A stretch of 63,639 nt of DNA from Pseudomonadota bacterium (GTDB lineage Bacteria > Pseudomonadota > Gammaproteobacteria > Burkholderiales > Burkholderiaceae_B): the NCBI GenBank assembly GCA_023387815.1, contig JAEWHK010000059.1:1-63639 (forward strand). The letters are read 5' to 3'. Below the pieces are notes generated by a model. It saw only the letters and a program-made list of their open reading frames with translations. It was not told the DNA's origin and ran no database searches. The translations under genes and the position numbers were made by a program. Positions 16,496-25,316 of the stretch are shown piece by piece (the first letter of the stretch is position 1; each line of letters begins with the position of its first letter).

Positions 16496-17842
16496 CTAGC
16501 CTCGCATCGTGACAAATTCTTCTGCAGCAGTCGGATGAATACCAATCGTGGCATCAAAATCAGCCTTGGTTGCACCCATGCGAATGGCCACGGCAAAGCC
16601 CTGCACGATTTCTCCAGCGTCATCGCCTGCCATATGCAGACCAACGACCCTATCGGTTTTTTTGTCCACGATCAGTTTCATCATCATCCTGGCGGTACTG
16701 CCACTGAGCGTGTGTTTGAGCGGACGAAACTCGGAACGATAGACCGTGATATTGCCGTAAATTTCACGCGCCTCATTTTCGCTGTGACCCACGGTGCCCA
16801 CATTGGGATGGGTGAAAATTGCAGTTGGAATAAATTCATAATTCATGCTGCGCTTGCCCTTGCCGAAAAGATGATCGACAAGCACCATGGCTTCACCCAG
16901 CGCGACCGGCGTGAGCTGAATTCTGTCCGTCACATCACCCAGCGCATAGACAGAGGGCGCGGAAGTCTGGTAATTTTCGTCAATCTGAATCGCGCCATTG
17001 TGATTGACCTGCACGCCGGCGGCTTCCAGATTTAGTCGATGCACGTTGGGTGCGCGACCCGTCGCATAAAGTACCTGATTCGCCCGCAGCGTACTGCCGT
17101 CATCAAGCTGCACCACCAGACCGTCGCCATTCTTTTCAATTGCATTGACTTTGGTTTCAAAGTGAAAATGCACACCGGCTTTTTTCATCTCTTCTGCCGT
17201 GAACGCACAGATCTCTTCATCGAAGCCGCGCAGAATACGGTCGCGTCGGATCACGATATGTACTTCTGCTCCCAGTCCGTTAAAGATGGAGGCAAATTCA
17301 CATGCAATATAACCAGCGCCGACCACAACCAGTTTCTTTGGAAACTCGGGCACGTCGAAAATTTCATTAGAAGTAATGGCATGTTCGCGGCCCGGAAACT
17401 CCGGCACAACGGGCCAGCCGCCAGTCGCGATCAGAATATGCTTTGCCGTATAGGTTTTTCCGTCATCCATCCTGACGGTATTGGGTCCGGCAAGCGATGC
17501 CCAGCCTGTCAGCAGCGTGGCTCCAGCGTTGGTAATCAGCGAGTGATATATGCCGTTGAGCCGGGAAATCTCTTTTGCCCGGTTGGTTTTCAGAACTGAC
17601 CAATCGAGCGTTGCGGGACCGACATTCCAGCCAAAACCGCGGGATTCCTCAAATGCCTCATGATAATGCGCCGCATAACTGTAGAGTTTCTTGGGGATAC
17701 AGCCGACATTGACGCAGGTTCCGCCCAGATCAGACCCTTCTGCCAATGCCACCCGGGCGCCGGCCTGTGCGGCCATGCGGGACGCGCGTACGCCGCCACT
17801 GCCCCCACCAATTACAAAAAAATCATAGTCGAAACTTTCCAT
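16496..17842 (-). CDS. gor: Glutathione-disulfide reductase
   Basis: A 448-residue pyridine nucleotide-disulfide oxidoreductase. The FAD motif GGGSGG is at 12-17, the redox-active disulfide C43/C48 in GGTCVNVGCIPKK, the NADPH domain motif VVVGAGYIACEFASIF near 175, and the C-terminal dimer active-site GIHPTAAEEF. This pattern fits glutathione reductase, which keeps cytoplasmic glutathione reduced with NADPH; trypanothione or mycothione reductases are unlikely in this host. ATG 17842 has TTGGAG upstream; a longer frame reaches 17908 but adds only non-conserved residues. The next gene, on the other strand, is a racemase. Confidence 0.93.
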   Translation of the reverse strand: MESFDYDFFVIGGGSGGVRASRMAAQAGARVALAEGSDLGGTCVNVGCIPKKLYSYAAHYHEAFEESRGFGWNVGPATLDWSVLKTNRAKEISRLNGIYHSLITNAGATLLTGWASLAGPNTVRMDDGKTYTAKHILIATGGWPVVPEFPGREHAITSNEIFDVPEFPKKLVVVGAGYIACEFASIFNGLGAEVHIVIRRDRILRGFDEEICAFTAEEMKKAGVHFHFETKVNAIEKNGDGLVVQLDDGSTLRANQVLYATGRAPNVHRLNLEAAGVQVNHNGAIQIDENYQTSAPSVYALGDVTDRIQLTPVALGEAMVLVDHLFGKGKRSMNYEFIPTAIFTHPNVGTVGHSENEAREIYGNITVYRSEFRPLKHTLSGSTARMMMKLIVDKKTDRVVGLHMAGDDAGEIVQGFAVAIRMGATKADFDATIGIHPTAAEEFVTMRG

Positions 17843-17971
17843 GCTGACTCCAAATTCAAATAGCGGTCCGCCACGATTGTAACCGCTGCCCTCAATGACT
17901 GCCGGCAAAAACCCTGTTGCCAGTACGCTGCGGGCCTGTCCTGGCCGTATAATCAGGACTTACGGAGATTC

Positions 17972-18811
17972 ATGATGATGTCTGCACAACAACCCGCCTC
18001 TTCCCCTACTTCCTCCTCGACCGCGTCCGGTGCGCTCCAGGGAGCACCCGCAGCCTGGCCTGTGCTGGGTGTGCTTGGCGGCATGGGCCCGCTGGCCGGC
18101 GCAACCTTTGCTGCGCGACTGGTACAGCTGACACCGGTCACTGCCGACCAGGCACATATTCCAGTTCTGCTGCGTAACGACCCGCGCATTCCTGATCGCA
18201 GTGCGGCCAGACTCGCTGACGGGCCCAGTCCCTTGCCTGCCATGGTCGAAGGCATGCAGGATCTGCAACGCTGGGGCGCGCAATGTATTGCCATTCCCTG
18301 CAATACCGCGCATCTGTGGTATGAACAGCTCCGGGATAGCGTGCAAGTGCCGGTATTGCATATCGTTGAATCGGTCATTCAGGATCTGCGACGCAATGGC
18401 ATCACCGAAGGACGAGTGGGCGTGATGGGAACGCCGGCCACCATGCAGCTGGGGCTTTATCAGGAAGCATTGAGGGCTGCCGGTTACGAGCCCGTGACCG
18501 GGACGGGAAATGTCATTCGTGATCTATCGGTGCAGGCCATTGCCGCCGTCAAAGCCAATCAGAACGCCATGGGATTTGCGCCCGCCGCAGAAGCTGTAAA
18601 CCGTTTGCAGGAGATGGGTGCAAAGGCCGTGATACTTGGCTGCACCGAACTGCCGCTGGCCATACCCCCTGGCCGGCGCGACGAATTTTCCGTGGCGATT
18701 TCTGACTCAATTGATGCGCTGGCACTGGCTGTGCTGGACACGTTTTCGAAAGACAATACGCGTACAACGCAGTCAGAGCCGCAGCAACAGCAAATAAAAG
18801 CGGGTACATGA
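17972..18811 (+). CDS. Aspartate/glutamate racemase family protein
   Basis: A 279-residue cofactor-independent racemase. The two catalytic cysteines are seen as C110 in IPCNTAH and C224 in GCTELPLA, and LGVLGGMGPLAGATF is the usual N-terminal motif of aspartate racemases. The first 28 residues are a Ser/Pro/Ala-rich extension of unclear role; another of the consecutive ATG codons (17972, 17975, 17978) may be used. GGAG lies at 17964-17967. The reaction is probably interconversion of L- and D-aspartate or glutamate, which may link to the D-amino-acid enzymes nearby (inference). Confidence 0.88.
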   Translation: MMMSAQQPASSPTSSSTASGALQGAPAAWPVLGVLGGMGPLAGATFAARLVQLTPVTADQAHIPVLLRNDPRIPDRSAARLADGPSPLPAMVEGMQDLQRWGAQCIAIPCNTAHLWYEQLRDSVQVPVLHIVESVIQDLRRNGITEGRVGVMGTPATMQLGLYQEALRAAGYEPVTGTGNVIRDLSVQAIAAVKANQNAMGFAPAAEAVNRLQEMGAKAVILGCTELPLAIPPGRRDEFSVAISDSIDALALAVLDTFSKDNTRTTQSEPQQQQIKAGT

Positions 18812-18923
18812 AAACCTGAATAAGCCGGTACATGCATAAGCAAACATGAATCATTCGGCCCGCGCGCGAATGGACAGATACGCGAGTACTAACTGAATAT
18901 CTCAACGCAGGAAGCCCAACGAC

Positions 18924-19649
18924 ATGCCTATAGAACAGACTGTGATTGACCATATTGTTGTGACCGCGAGCGATCTGGAGACGGGCGTGGCCTATGTACG
19001 CGAGACGCTCGGCATCGAACCGGATGGCGGTGGCGAGCATCCTAAGATGGGTACACACAATCGGCTGCTGCGTTGCGGGCCGGCCTGTTATCTGGAAGTG
19101 ATTGCGATCGATCCAAACGCCCCCGCGCCCGCGCGTCCCCGCTGGTTCGGGCTGGATGGCATGCCCGGTCAGATCGAAGATCGCAGCAGGTCACCGTTTT
19201 CTGTATCATCGGAATCCTCTCGAACGTCGCCCGCCACAGCGTCTGCACATGCTGTCGCTCCCCGACTGGCCGCCTGGGTTGTGCGAACAACAGATATTCA
19301 CGGCGTGGTGGCAACAAGCTCAGAGTCATTGGGTGTGGTGACACCCATGCAGCGCGGCAATCTTGACTGGTTAATTACCATTCCTGAAACTGGCCTGGCG
19401 CCCCTGGATGGTCTGGCTCCCGCATTGATTGAATGGCACACGCCTTCATTGCCTGTGCTGGCCATGCCGGATCACGGTCTGCTGCTTGAAAAGCTTGAAA
19501 TTTATCATCCGGAACCGGAGCGCATGCAGTCCCTGATCGCGAGCCTGAATCTGCAGGCCCCTGTCTCGGTCCTGCCCTGTCCATCAGGAAGCACGCCAGG
19601 CCTGAAAGCCATGATCCGTACTTCTGATGGCATTCGTGAACTCAGTTAA
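18924..19649 (+). CDS. VOC-superfamily glyoxalase-like domain protein
   Basis: A 241-residue protein of the glyoxalase-like type (Glyoxalase_3). It begins with IDHIVVTASDLETGVAYVRE and LGIEPDGGGEHPKMGTHNRL, the first His and Glu-type positions of the vicinal oxygen chelate fold; a second degenerate module covers residues 115-241. No member of this subgroup has a firm function that I can assign. It follows the racemase on the same strand with a 112-base gap and is convergent with the DppA gene. AGGAAG precedes the ATG. Confidence 0.75.
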   Translation: MPIEQTVIDHIVVTASDLETGVAYVRETLGIEPDGGGEHPKMGTHNRLLRCGPACYLEVIAIDPNAPAPARPRWFGLDGMPGQIEDRSRSPFSVSSESSRTSPATASAHAVAPRLAAWVVRTTDIHGVVATSSESLGVVTPMQRGNLDWLITIPETGLAPLDGLAPALIEWHTPSLPVLAMPDHGLLLEKLEIYHPEPERMQSLIASLNLQAPVSVLPCPSGSTPGLKAMIRTSDGIRELS

Positions 19650-19664
19650 GATCTCAATCGCGAA

Positions 19665-20489
19665 TCAACGCAGTGCCGCTGTCATGGTGGAAAACACATT
19701 CAGCGTGCGTATGACGTTTTCGATTGAGTCTGCCTCAAATGACAGGGTCACACCATCATCGCGGCGAGTGCCCGGCAGCAGACAGAATGCATCTGCCAGC
19801 GCCGGGGAATTTGTCTGCAGGCGGCATTCATAGGGGCAGTCAATCACAAATGGCTTCATCGGTTGCTCAATCGCTGCCTGTACCGCCTTTTGCATGCCTT
19901 CACGAATTCGCGCGCATGACGCTTGTGGCGTCAGCGTCGCTGCGCTGCTATGGCCCATGGCGTGTTTGGTTTCCACCCAAACGGCGCGTTCAAAAAAATC
20001 ACGATTCTCTTCAATAAAAAACTGGTCGCCGCTGCCGAAAATAACCGGCACACCAGCGTGGCCGGCAAGCGCACCATAAAGACCTGGCTCGCCCAGTTCG
20101 ATGCCATTGACCATGATGCGGGCAAAGGCAAAGCTATTGATGGTGTGAGCCAGCACACCGCGGCCCTGCGCACGCGCGTGATGTCCCACCAGTGCGACTG
20201 CGTCCATGCCAAATTCAAGGCCTGCCATCATGCTGTACACACGCGGTTTACCGGTAACAAGTCTGGCGCGCTCATCAATGTCAGACGCAATCATGTTGCG
20301 AAAGCCACCATGCGAGTCATTCACGTAGACTTCTTTGGCTCCGCCGTCAAACGCACCCGCAATCGCTGCATTGGCTTCTGCCGTCATCCAGGCGCGAGCG
20401 CGTTCGTATTCGCCATTGCCTGCGCGAACCTGCTGCGAGTCGACAACACCGGCGACACCTTCAATATCCGTTGAAATCAATACTTTCAT
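19665..20489 (-). CDS. dppA: M55-family D-aminopeptidase DppA-like
   Basis: A 274-residue zinc aminopeptidase of family M55. The N-terminal STDIEGVAGV is the DppA signature carrying the metal ligands Asp and Glu; further conserved parts are VNDSHGGFRNM, GHHARA and the central HTINSFAFARIMVNG. DppA of Bacillus cleaves D-Ala peptides. AAGGAT precedes the ATG. It is the last gene of the rpiR / iaaA / gsi / dmpA cluster, ten bases after the P1 peptidase, and would remove D-amino acids from imported or recycled peptides (inference). Confidence 0.9.
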   Translation of the reverse strand: MKVLISTDIEGVAGVVDSQQVRAGNGEYERARAWMTAEANAAIAGAFDGGAKEVYVNDSHGGFRNMIASDIDERARLVTGKPRVYSMMAGLEFGMDAVALVGHHARAQGRGVLAHTINSFAFARIMVNGIELGEPGLYGALAGHAGVPVIFGSGDQFFIEENRDFFERAVWVETKHAMGHSSAATLTPQASCARIREGMQKAVQAAIEQPMKPFVIDCPYECRLQTNSPALADAFCLLPGTRRDDGVTLSFEADSIENVIRTLNVFSTMTAALR

Positions 20490-20499
20490 TCAATTATCC

Positions 20500-21603
20500 T
20501 TAATCCTCAAGCCACGCTGTGATCGGCAGGCGTGTGTGTCCATCGCGACCGGTAACGGCAGACGCCGCCCATAACGAATGCAATATGGCCTGCTCGGTGG
20601 CTTCAGCCGCTGCATCAAATAGCGGATCCAGCTGCGTTTCGTGCAGGGACTGAACCGGCTGCTGAGCATGCTGCAGTTCCTGTCCGACACGCATGGAAGT
20701 AGAAAATGCAATTGCAATATCGCCGCTGCCATGACCGTAGCTCGAGCCAGTCCGGGCCAGCCCGGCTGCGGCACGCATGCTAAGTCTGCGCAACTGCCGG
20801 GCATCCAGTGGCGCATCGGTTGCCAGAATCATGATGATGGAACCTTTATCGGGTTCGCCCTCACCTATAACATGATCTGAAGACAGCGCCTGTTCACGCA
20901 ACGCCATGCGTCGCTTGATGTCTTCTCCCGTCAGCACATTGCCCGCGCGCAGATGGCGCAGCTTGCCGAAGTTCGACAGCACGAGTGCACCAACCGTGTA
21001 ATCTGCTGCGGTACCTGACAGCGCACCTTCCTGTCTGGCAATTCGTGATGCAGATCCAATGCCGCCCTTGAGTCCAAAGCAACTCATGCCACGCCCGGCA
21101 CCAACAGCGCCCTGTTCAAATTCCAAACCCGCATTATCACAAGCGTGAAAATAATCTGCCTCGCTCACTGCCATGGCCTGAATATCATTCAGATAACCAT
21201 CATTGCATTCAAGTACCAGCGGGTTCACCGTGGACCATTCGCGACCGATGGCCGGATTGGCGGCAATCGCCTGGCGGATCTGTGCCTGGGCCACAGCGGA
21301 AACGGAAAATGTGTTGGTCAGCGCCACGGGTGTTTCAATCACACCCAGTTCCTGTAGCTGCACCAGACCCACGCTTTTGCCAAAGCCATTGATGACAGAG
21401 GCGCCGGCAGCAACCTTGTTGCGAAACAGATCGTCCGTATGCGGAAAAATAACTGTGACGCCAGTCTGGATATTACCCTGTGCAAGCGTGACATGCCCTA
21501 CGCGTACGCCGGGCACATCCGTCAGGCTGTTACGGGGTCCTGCGGACAGGTTCCCCACCACCGGTGCCTGTGTTGGTTTGTTGGAAGATGAAGAGGCAGT
21601 CAT
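20500..21603 (-). CDS. P1 (S58) family aminopeptidase, DmpA type
   Basis: A 367-residue autoprocessing N-terminal nucleophile hydrolase of the DmpA / L-aminopeptidase D-esterase family. The likely self-cleavage site is G254-S255 in DKGSIIMILATDAP, giving a large and a small chain with Ser255 as new N-terminal nucleophile. Other conserved parts are NSLTDVPGVRVGH near the start, NGFGKSVGL and ECNDGYLNDI. It releases N-terminal residues from small peptides. Placed between gsiD and dppA, it probably degrades imported peptides (inference). E. coli iaaA-gsiABCD lacks this gene. Confidence 0.9.
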   Translation of the reverse strand: MTASSSSNKPTQAPVVGNLSAGPRNSLTDVPGVRVGHVTLAQGNIQTGVTVIFPHTDDLFRNKVAAGASVINGFGKSVGLVQLQELGVIETPVALTNTFSVSAVAQAQIRQAIAANPAIGREWSTVNPLVLECNDGYLNDIQAMAVSEADYFHACDNAGLEFEQGAVGAGRGMSCFGLKGGIGSASRIARQEGALSGTAADYTVGALVLSNFGKLRHLRAGNVLTGEDIKRRMALREQALSSDHVIGEGEPDKGSIIMILATDAPLDARQLRRLSMRAAAGLARTGSSYGHGSGDIAIAFSTSMRVGQELQHAQQPVQSLHETQLDPLFDAAAEATEQAILHSLWAASAVTGRDGHTRLPITAWLED

Positions 21604-21645
21604 GACTATGTCTTTCGCGTCATTAACATGACGCCATCAAAGTGA

Positions 21646-21671
21646 ACGCCATCGGTCTGTGCCGACGGCGT
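21646..21671. repeat. Intercistronic hairpin between gsiD and the P1 peptidase gene
   Basis: ACGCC-A-TCGG (21646-21655) pairs with CCGA-C-GGCGT (21662-21671) with one internal mismatch and a six-base loop. It sits directly after the gsiD stop on the minus strand and may weaken read-through into, or stabilise RNA before, the peptidase genes. Confidence 0.45.
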
Positions 21672-21677
21672 CCCGGT

Positions 21678-22580
21678 TTATTGACGATCGATTTTCGGAT
21701 CCAGCGCATCACGCAGACCGTCACCCAGCAGGTTGAAAGCCAGCACAGTTAGGAAGATGGCCAGCGATGGAAAAATCGCAACGTGCGGAGCCAGAACCAT
21801 ATCAGAACGTGCTTCATTGAGCATGGCGCCCCACTCCGGCGTGGGTGGCTGCGCACCCAGACCAATAAATGACAGCGACGCTGCCGTGATAATGGATGTC
21901 CCGATGCGCATGGTGCCGTACACAAGAATAGGCGAAATGGTGCCGGGCAGGATATGCTTGAAAATGATGGTGAAATCAGACGCGCCGATACTGCGTACGG
22001 CTTCAATATAGGTCATGTTCTTCAGCGACAACGTGCTACCGCGGACCAGTCGCGCAAAGGCCGGCACGCTGAAAACAGCAACCGCAATGACCACGTTCAC
22101 CATACTGGGACCCAGCACGGCGATCACACCAATGGCAAGCAGAATGCCGGGGAAAGCCAGCAACACATCTGAAATACGCATGACAAAGCGCTCCCACCAG
22201 CCTTCATAGTATCCGGCAAGCAGGCCCAGGACGGTACCTACCAGGCCACCAAGGGCGACGGAGATAAAACCGGCAGCCAGCGAAATACGCGTACCCATCA
22301 CAATGCGACTGAAAATATCACGGCCCAGCGAATCCACGCCCAGCCAGTGCAGCACAGATGGCGCCTGATTGATCCGGTCATAATCAAAATAGTCTTCCGG
22401 GTCAAACGGCACAATCCATGGCGCAAAGATGGCCACAATCACAAGTGCAAGAATAAAAATAGCCGCAACAACCGCCAGATGCTGCTTGCGGAACTTGCGG
22501 ATGAACTCCGTCATCGGGGTGCGGATTCGCTCCCGTTTTGGCGGCAGCGATTCTATCGGAGAAGAGGTAACTTGCGTCAT
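21678..22580 (-). CDS. gsiD: Glutathione/peptide ABC transporter permease GsiD
   Basis: A 300-residue inner-membrane permease of the DppC/GsiD family (GsiD is about 303 residues). Six hydrophobic segments are visible. The N-terminal extracytoplasmic part has VLHWLGVDSLGRDIFSR, the family signature; the EAA-loop that contacts the ATPase is in MTYIEAVRSIGASDFTIIFKHILP. With GsiC it forms the channel for glutathione or other short peptides. It starts 10 bases after the gsiC stop. Confidence 0.92.
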   Translation of the reverse strand: MTQVTSSPIESLPPKRERIRTPMTEFIRKFRKQHLAVVAAIFILALVIVAIFAPWIVPFDPEDYFDYDRINQAPSVLHWLGVDSLGRDIFSRIVMGTRISLAAGFISVALGGLVGTVLGLLAGYYEGWWERFVMRISDVLLAFPGILLAIGVIAVLGPSMVNVVIAVAVFSVPAFARLVRGSTLSLKNMTYIEAVRSIGASDFTIIFKHILPGTISPILVYGTMRIGTSIITAASLSFIGLGAQPPTPEWGAMLNEARSDMVLAPHVAIFPSLAIFLTVLAFNLLGDGLRDALDPKIDRQ

Positions 22581-22590
22581 ATCGGTTCCG

Positions 22591-23511
22591 CTATCGGTAA
22601 CGGATGGTCGGATTGATCACGCCATAAAGGACGTCAACAATCAGATTGATCAGTATAAATTCAAAGGAAAACAGCAGGACCAGTCCCTGAATAACGGGAT
22701 AGTCACGTGCGGATACGGCATCCACCAGCAGCGTACCCATGCCTGGCCAGCCGAACACCGTTTCAACCACGATTGAGCCGCCAAGCAGAAAGCCAAATTG
22801 CAGACCCATCATGGTAATGACCGGAATCAGCGCGTTGCGCAACGTGTGTTTGATGACAACGACCTTCTCTGACAGACCCTTGGCGCGCGCTGTGCGTACG
22901 AAATCTTCCTGAATCACCTCGACAAACGAAGCTCGCGTGAAGCGCGCCATAATGGCAGCGACAGCAGCGCCCAGTGTGATGGAGGGCAGAATATAGTGCT
23001 GCCAGCTTGTGGCGCCCACGGAAGGCAGCCAGCCAAGGTTCACGGCAAAGATCTGAATCAGAATCATGCCCAGGGCAAAGGGTGGAAAGGAAATGCCGGA
23101 CACAGCCAGCGTCATGAACAGACGATCCGGCCAGCGGTTGCGCCACACGGCAGAGACCACACCAATAATCAGACCGAAAATCACGGACCAGATCATACTT
23201 GTGATGGTCAGCATCAGGGTTGGCATAAAGCGCGCAGCAATCTCGGTCAGCACGGGACGCTTGGTGCGCAGCGACGTACCCAGGTCTCCCTGAGCCAGAT
23301 TGACCAGGTAGTGACCAAATTGCTGCGGCAGCGGCAGATCCAGACCCAGTTGCTCACGGATATTCTGTACCGTTTGCGCATCGGCCTCAGGGCCGGCGGC
23401 CAGCCTTGCCGGATCACCGGGCAGCATATGGACAAACAGGAAGACCACCACACAGACCAGAATCAGAGTGGGGATCATTCCAAAAATTCGTTTTACCAGA
23501 TAGGAAAACAT
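22591..23511 (-). CDS. gsiC: Glutathione/peptide ABC transporter permease GsiC
   Basis: A 306-residue permease of the DppB/GsiC family, equal in length to E. coli GsiC. It begins MFSYLVKRIFGMIPT; six hydrophobic segments follow, with FVRTARAKGLSEKVVVIKHTLR as the ATPase-contact loop and GGSIVVETVFGWPGMGTLLVDA as the C-terminal signature. ATG 23511 is preferred over one four codons upstream (23523) because it matches family length. It is separated from the upstream gsiB by a strong double hairpin, unlike the tight spacing of the other permease. Confidence 0.92.
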   Translation of the reverse strand: MFSYLVKRIFGMIPTLILVCVVVFLFVHMLPGDPARLAAGPEADAQTVQNIREQLGLDLPLPQQFGHYLVNLAQGDLGTSLRTKRPVLTEIAARFMPTLMLTITSMIWSVIFGLIIGVVSAVWRNRWPDRLFMTLAVSGISFPPFALGMILIQIFAVNLGWLPSVGATSWQHYILPSITLGAAVAAIMARFTRASFVEVIQEDFVRTARAKGLSEKVVVIKHTLRNALIPVITMMGLQFGFLLGGSIVVETVFGWPGMGTLLVDAVSARDYPVIQGLVLLFSFEFILINLIVDVLYGVINPTIRYR

Positions 23512-23527
23512 GGTTGAATCCAAAGGC

Positions 23528-23627
23528 TCGCGATGCCTGGAGGCATCGCGAATATTTCAATTGCAGGAATTACGGATCAGGCCGGAAAGTAAAAATTCTC
23601 GAGCCTGAATCACATCCGTAATTCCTG
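23528..23627. repeat. Two strong inverted repeats between gsiB and gsiC
   Basis: First repeat: TCGCGATGCCT (23528-23538) and AGGCATCGCGA (23541-23551), an almost loop-free perfect stem. Second: CAGGAATTACGGAT (23564-23577) and ATCCGTAATTCCTG (23614-23627), 14-bp perfect arms, with an inner TCAGGC (23577-23582) / GCCTGA (23603-23608) pair. In the minus-strand transcript they follow the gsiB stop. Likely roles are partial termination and protection of the gsiB message, so that the binding protein is made in excess of the permeases. Confidence 0.75.
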
Positions 23628-23656
23628 TCACGTTAGAACAGTGAATCGCTTGCGGA

Positions 23657-25207
23657 TCAGTCCTTCAGATCCAGGTCCTTGAAGTAATAAGATGCGTCAG
23701 GCATCACTTCAAAGCCTTCCAGTTTTTTGCTGCGGGCAGCGACTGTATCAGCCGTGTTCAGGAAGATCCATGGAGCATCCTTGAAGATCTGTTCCTGGGC
23801 GTCCTTGTACAGTTCGGTTTTTTTGGCCTTGTCCGTGGTTTTCAGGGCATCAGCCAGATCCTTGTCAACCTGCTCATTTTTGTAATAAGCAAAGTTGCCG
23901 AAAGTTGGCGGCCATGCATCGCCAGCCAGCAATGGACTCAGTGCCCAGTTTGCCTCTCCGGTAGAGGCAGACCAGCCGATATAGTACATGCGTACCTTGG
24001 CATCCTTGGGCTCCTTGACAGTCTCAACCCGTTGTACACGCTGACCGGGCTCAAGCGCTTCCACGCTGACCTTGACACCTACCTGGCGCAACTGCTGCTG
24101 AATGAACTGAATGGCTTTGACAGACGTACCATCATTGTAGGCGCTCCAGAGTGTAGACTCGAAGCCCTGAGGATAGCCCGCTTCGGCCAGCAGTTCACGT
24201 GCCTTTTTGGGATCGTACGGCCACGCTTTCATTTTGTGCGAAAACTCGACTTTGTCCGGTACGACGCTGTCTGCGGTACGGGCATAGCCATTGAACACCA
24301 CTTTGTTCAGCGCTTCCTTGTTGATCGCATAGTTCAAGGCCTGGCGCACTTTCGGATTATCAAATGGCTTGACCAGGTTGTTCATTGCGATATTTCGCGC
24401 AATGATGGAAGGTTTGGCGATCAGATCAAGCTTGTCATTTTTCTTGAGAACAGGAGCCTGCTCATAAGGAATTGGATAGGTAAACTGGGCTTCGCCTGTC
24501 TGCATGACAGCAGCACGTGTGTTGTTGTCGGTCACAACGCGGAAGTTGATGGAATCGACTTTGGCGATATGATCTTTATCCCAGTAGCCGTCGAATTTCT
24601 TCATTTTCACGTTCTGTCCAGGATTCCACTCCTCGAAGACATACTGGCCGGTCCCTGTGGGATGCAGATTGATGTCCTTGCCATACTTTTCCAGTGCGGC
24701 GGGCGAAATGATCATGGCTGACGGGTGCGCCAGATTGTTGATGAACGCGGAGAACGGTTCCTTGAGTGTGATTTTCACCGTTGTCGGATCCACCACTTCG
24801 ATCTTATCGATACCCTTGAACTGGTTGTATCGGGCCAGCCCGTTCTTGCGGTCCAGCACCCGCTCAAAATTGACTTTCACGGCCTCGGCATTGAAGTCGG
24901 TACCATCGTGGAATTTGACCCCTTCGCGCAATTTGAACGTGTAGGTCAGACCATCTTCGCTGACTTCATAGCCCGTTGCCAGAATCGGATGGATTTTGAA
25001 TTCCATATCGAATCCGAACAGACCCTCATACCAGCCCTTGCCCACAGCCTGGGACTGGGTCGAATTGGTATTGTACGGATCCAGCGAATCGAAGCCATAG
25101 GGGACCGCAACGGTCACGTCCTTGGCGGCCAGCGCGGCCTGCGAGAACGCCATGCCCAGAATCAGGGCTGGAACCAGCATTGTGCTGCGTAAACGAAAAG
25201 ATGACAT
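23657..25207 (-). CDS. gsiB: Glutathione-binding periplasmic protein GsiB
   Basis: A 516-residue periplasmic binding protein of the peptide/nickel family (SBP_bac_5); E. coli GsiB has 512. A signal peptide covers about residues 1-27 (ending AALAAKDV). The mature start VTVAVPYGFDSLDPYNTN and the LREGVKFHDGTDFNAEAVKVNFER segment are typical. It delivers glutathione or short peptides to GsiCD. GGGAGAG precedes the ATG. It lies between gsiA and gsiC in the usual gsi order. Confidence 0.93.
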   Translation of the reverse strand: MSSFRLRSTMLVPALILGMAFSQAALAAKDVTVAVPYGFDSLDPYNTNSTQSQAVGKGWYEGLFGFDMEFKIHPILATGYEVSEDGLTYTFKLREGVKFHDGTDFNAEAVKVNFERVLDRKNGLARYNQFKGIDKIEVVDPTTVKITLKEPFSAFINNLAHPSAMIISPAALEKYGKDINLHPTGTGQYVFEEWNPGQNVKMKKFDGYWDKDHIAKVDSINFRVVTDNNTRAAVMQTGEAQFTYPIPYEQAPVLKKNDKLDLIAKPSIIARNIAMNNLVKPFDNPKVRQALNYAINKEALNKVVFNGYARTADSVVPDKVEFSHKMKAWPYDPKKARELLAEAGYPQGFESTLWSAYNDGTSVKAIQFIQQQLRQVGVKVSVEALEPGQRVQRVETVKEPKDAKVRMYYIGWSASTGEANWALSPLLAGDAWPPTFGNFAYYKNEQVDKDLADALKTTDKAKKTELYKDAQEQIFKDAPWIFLNTADTVAARSKKLEGFEVMPDASYYFKDLDLKD

Positions 25208-25264
25208 ATGAACTCTCCCTGCTGAGAATAATAAATTTAACTACATTTGTAATAAGAAAAACCG

Positions 25265-25316
25265 GCGCCTGTTATGTAAAGCCGACGCCTGATAAACATA
25301 AAGCAGATGCCTAATA
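25265..25316. repeat. Short degenerate tandem repeat before gsiB
   Basis: Three loosely similar units, each with GCCTG or GCCTA followed by an AT-rich stretch ending in AAAGC or AAACC, recur about every 20-22 bases between the gsiA stop and gsiB. They are too degenerate to be sure of, but occupy most of the gsiA-gsiB gap. Confidence 0.3.
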
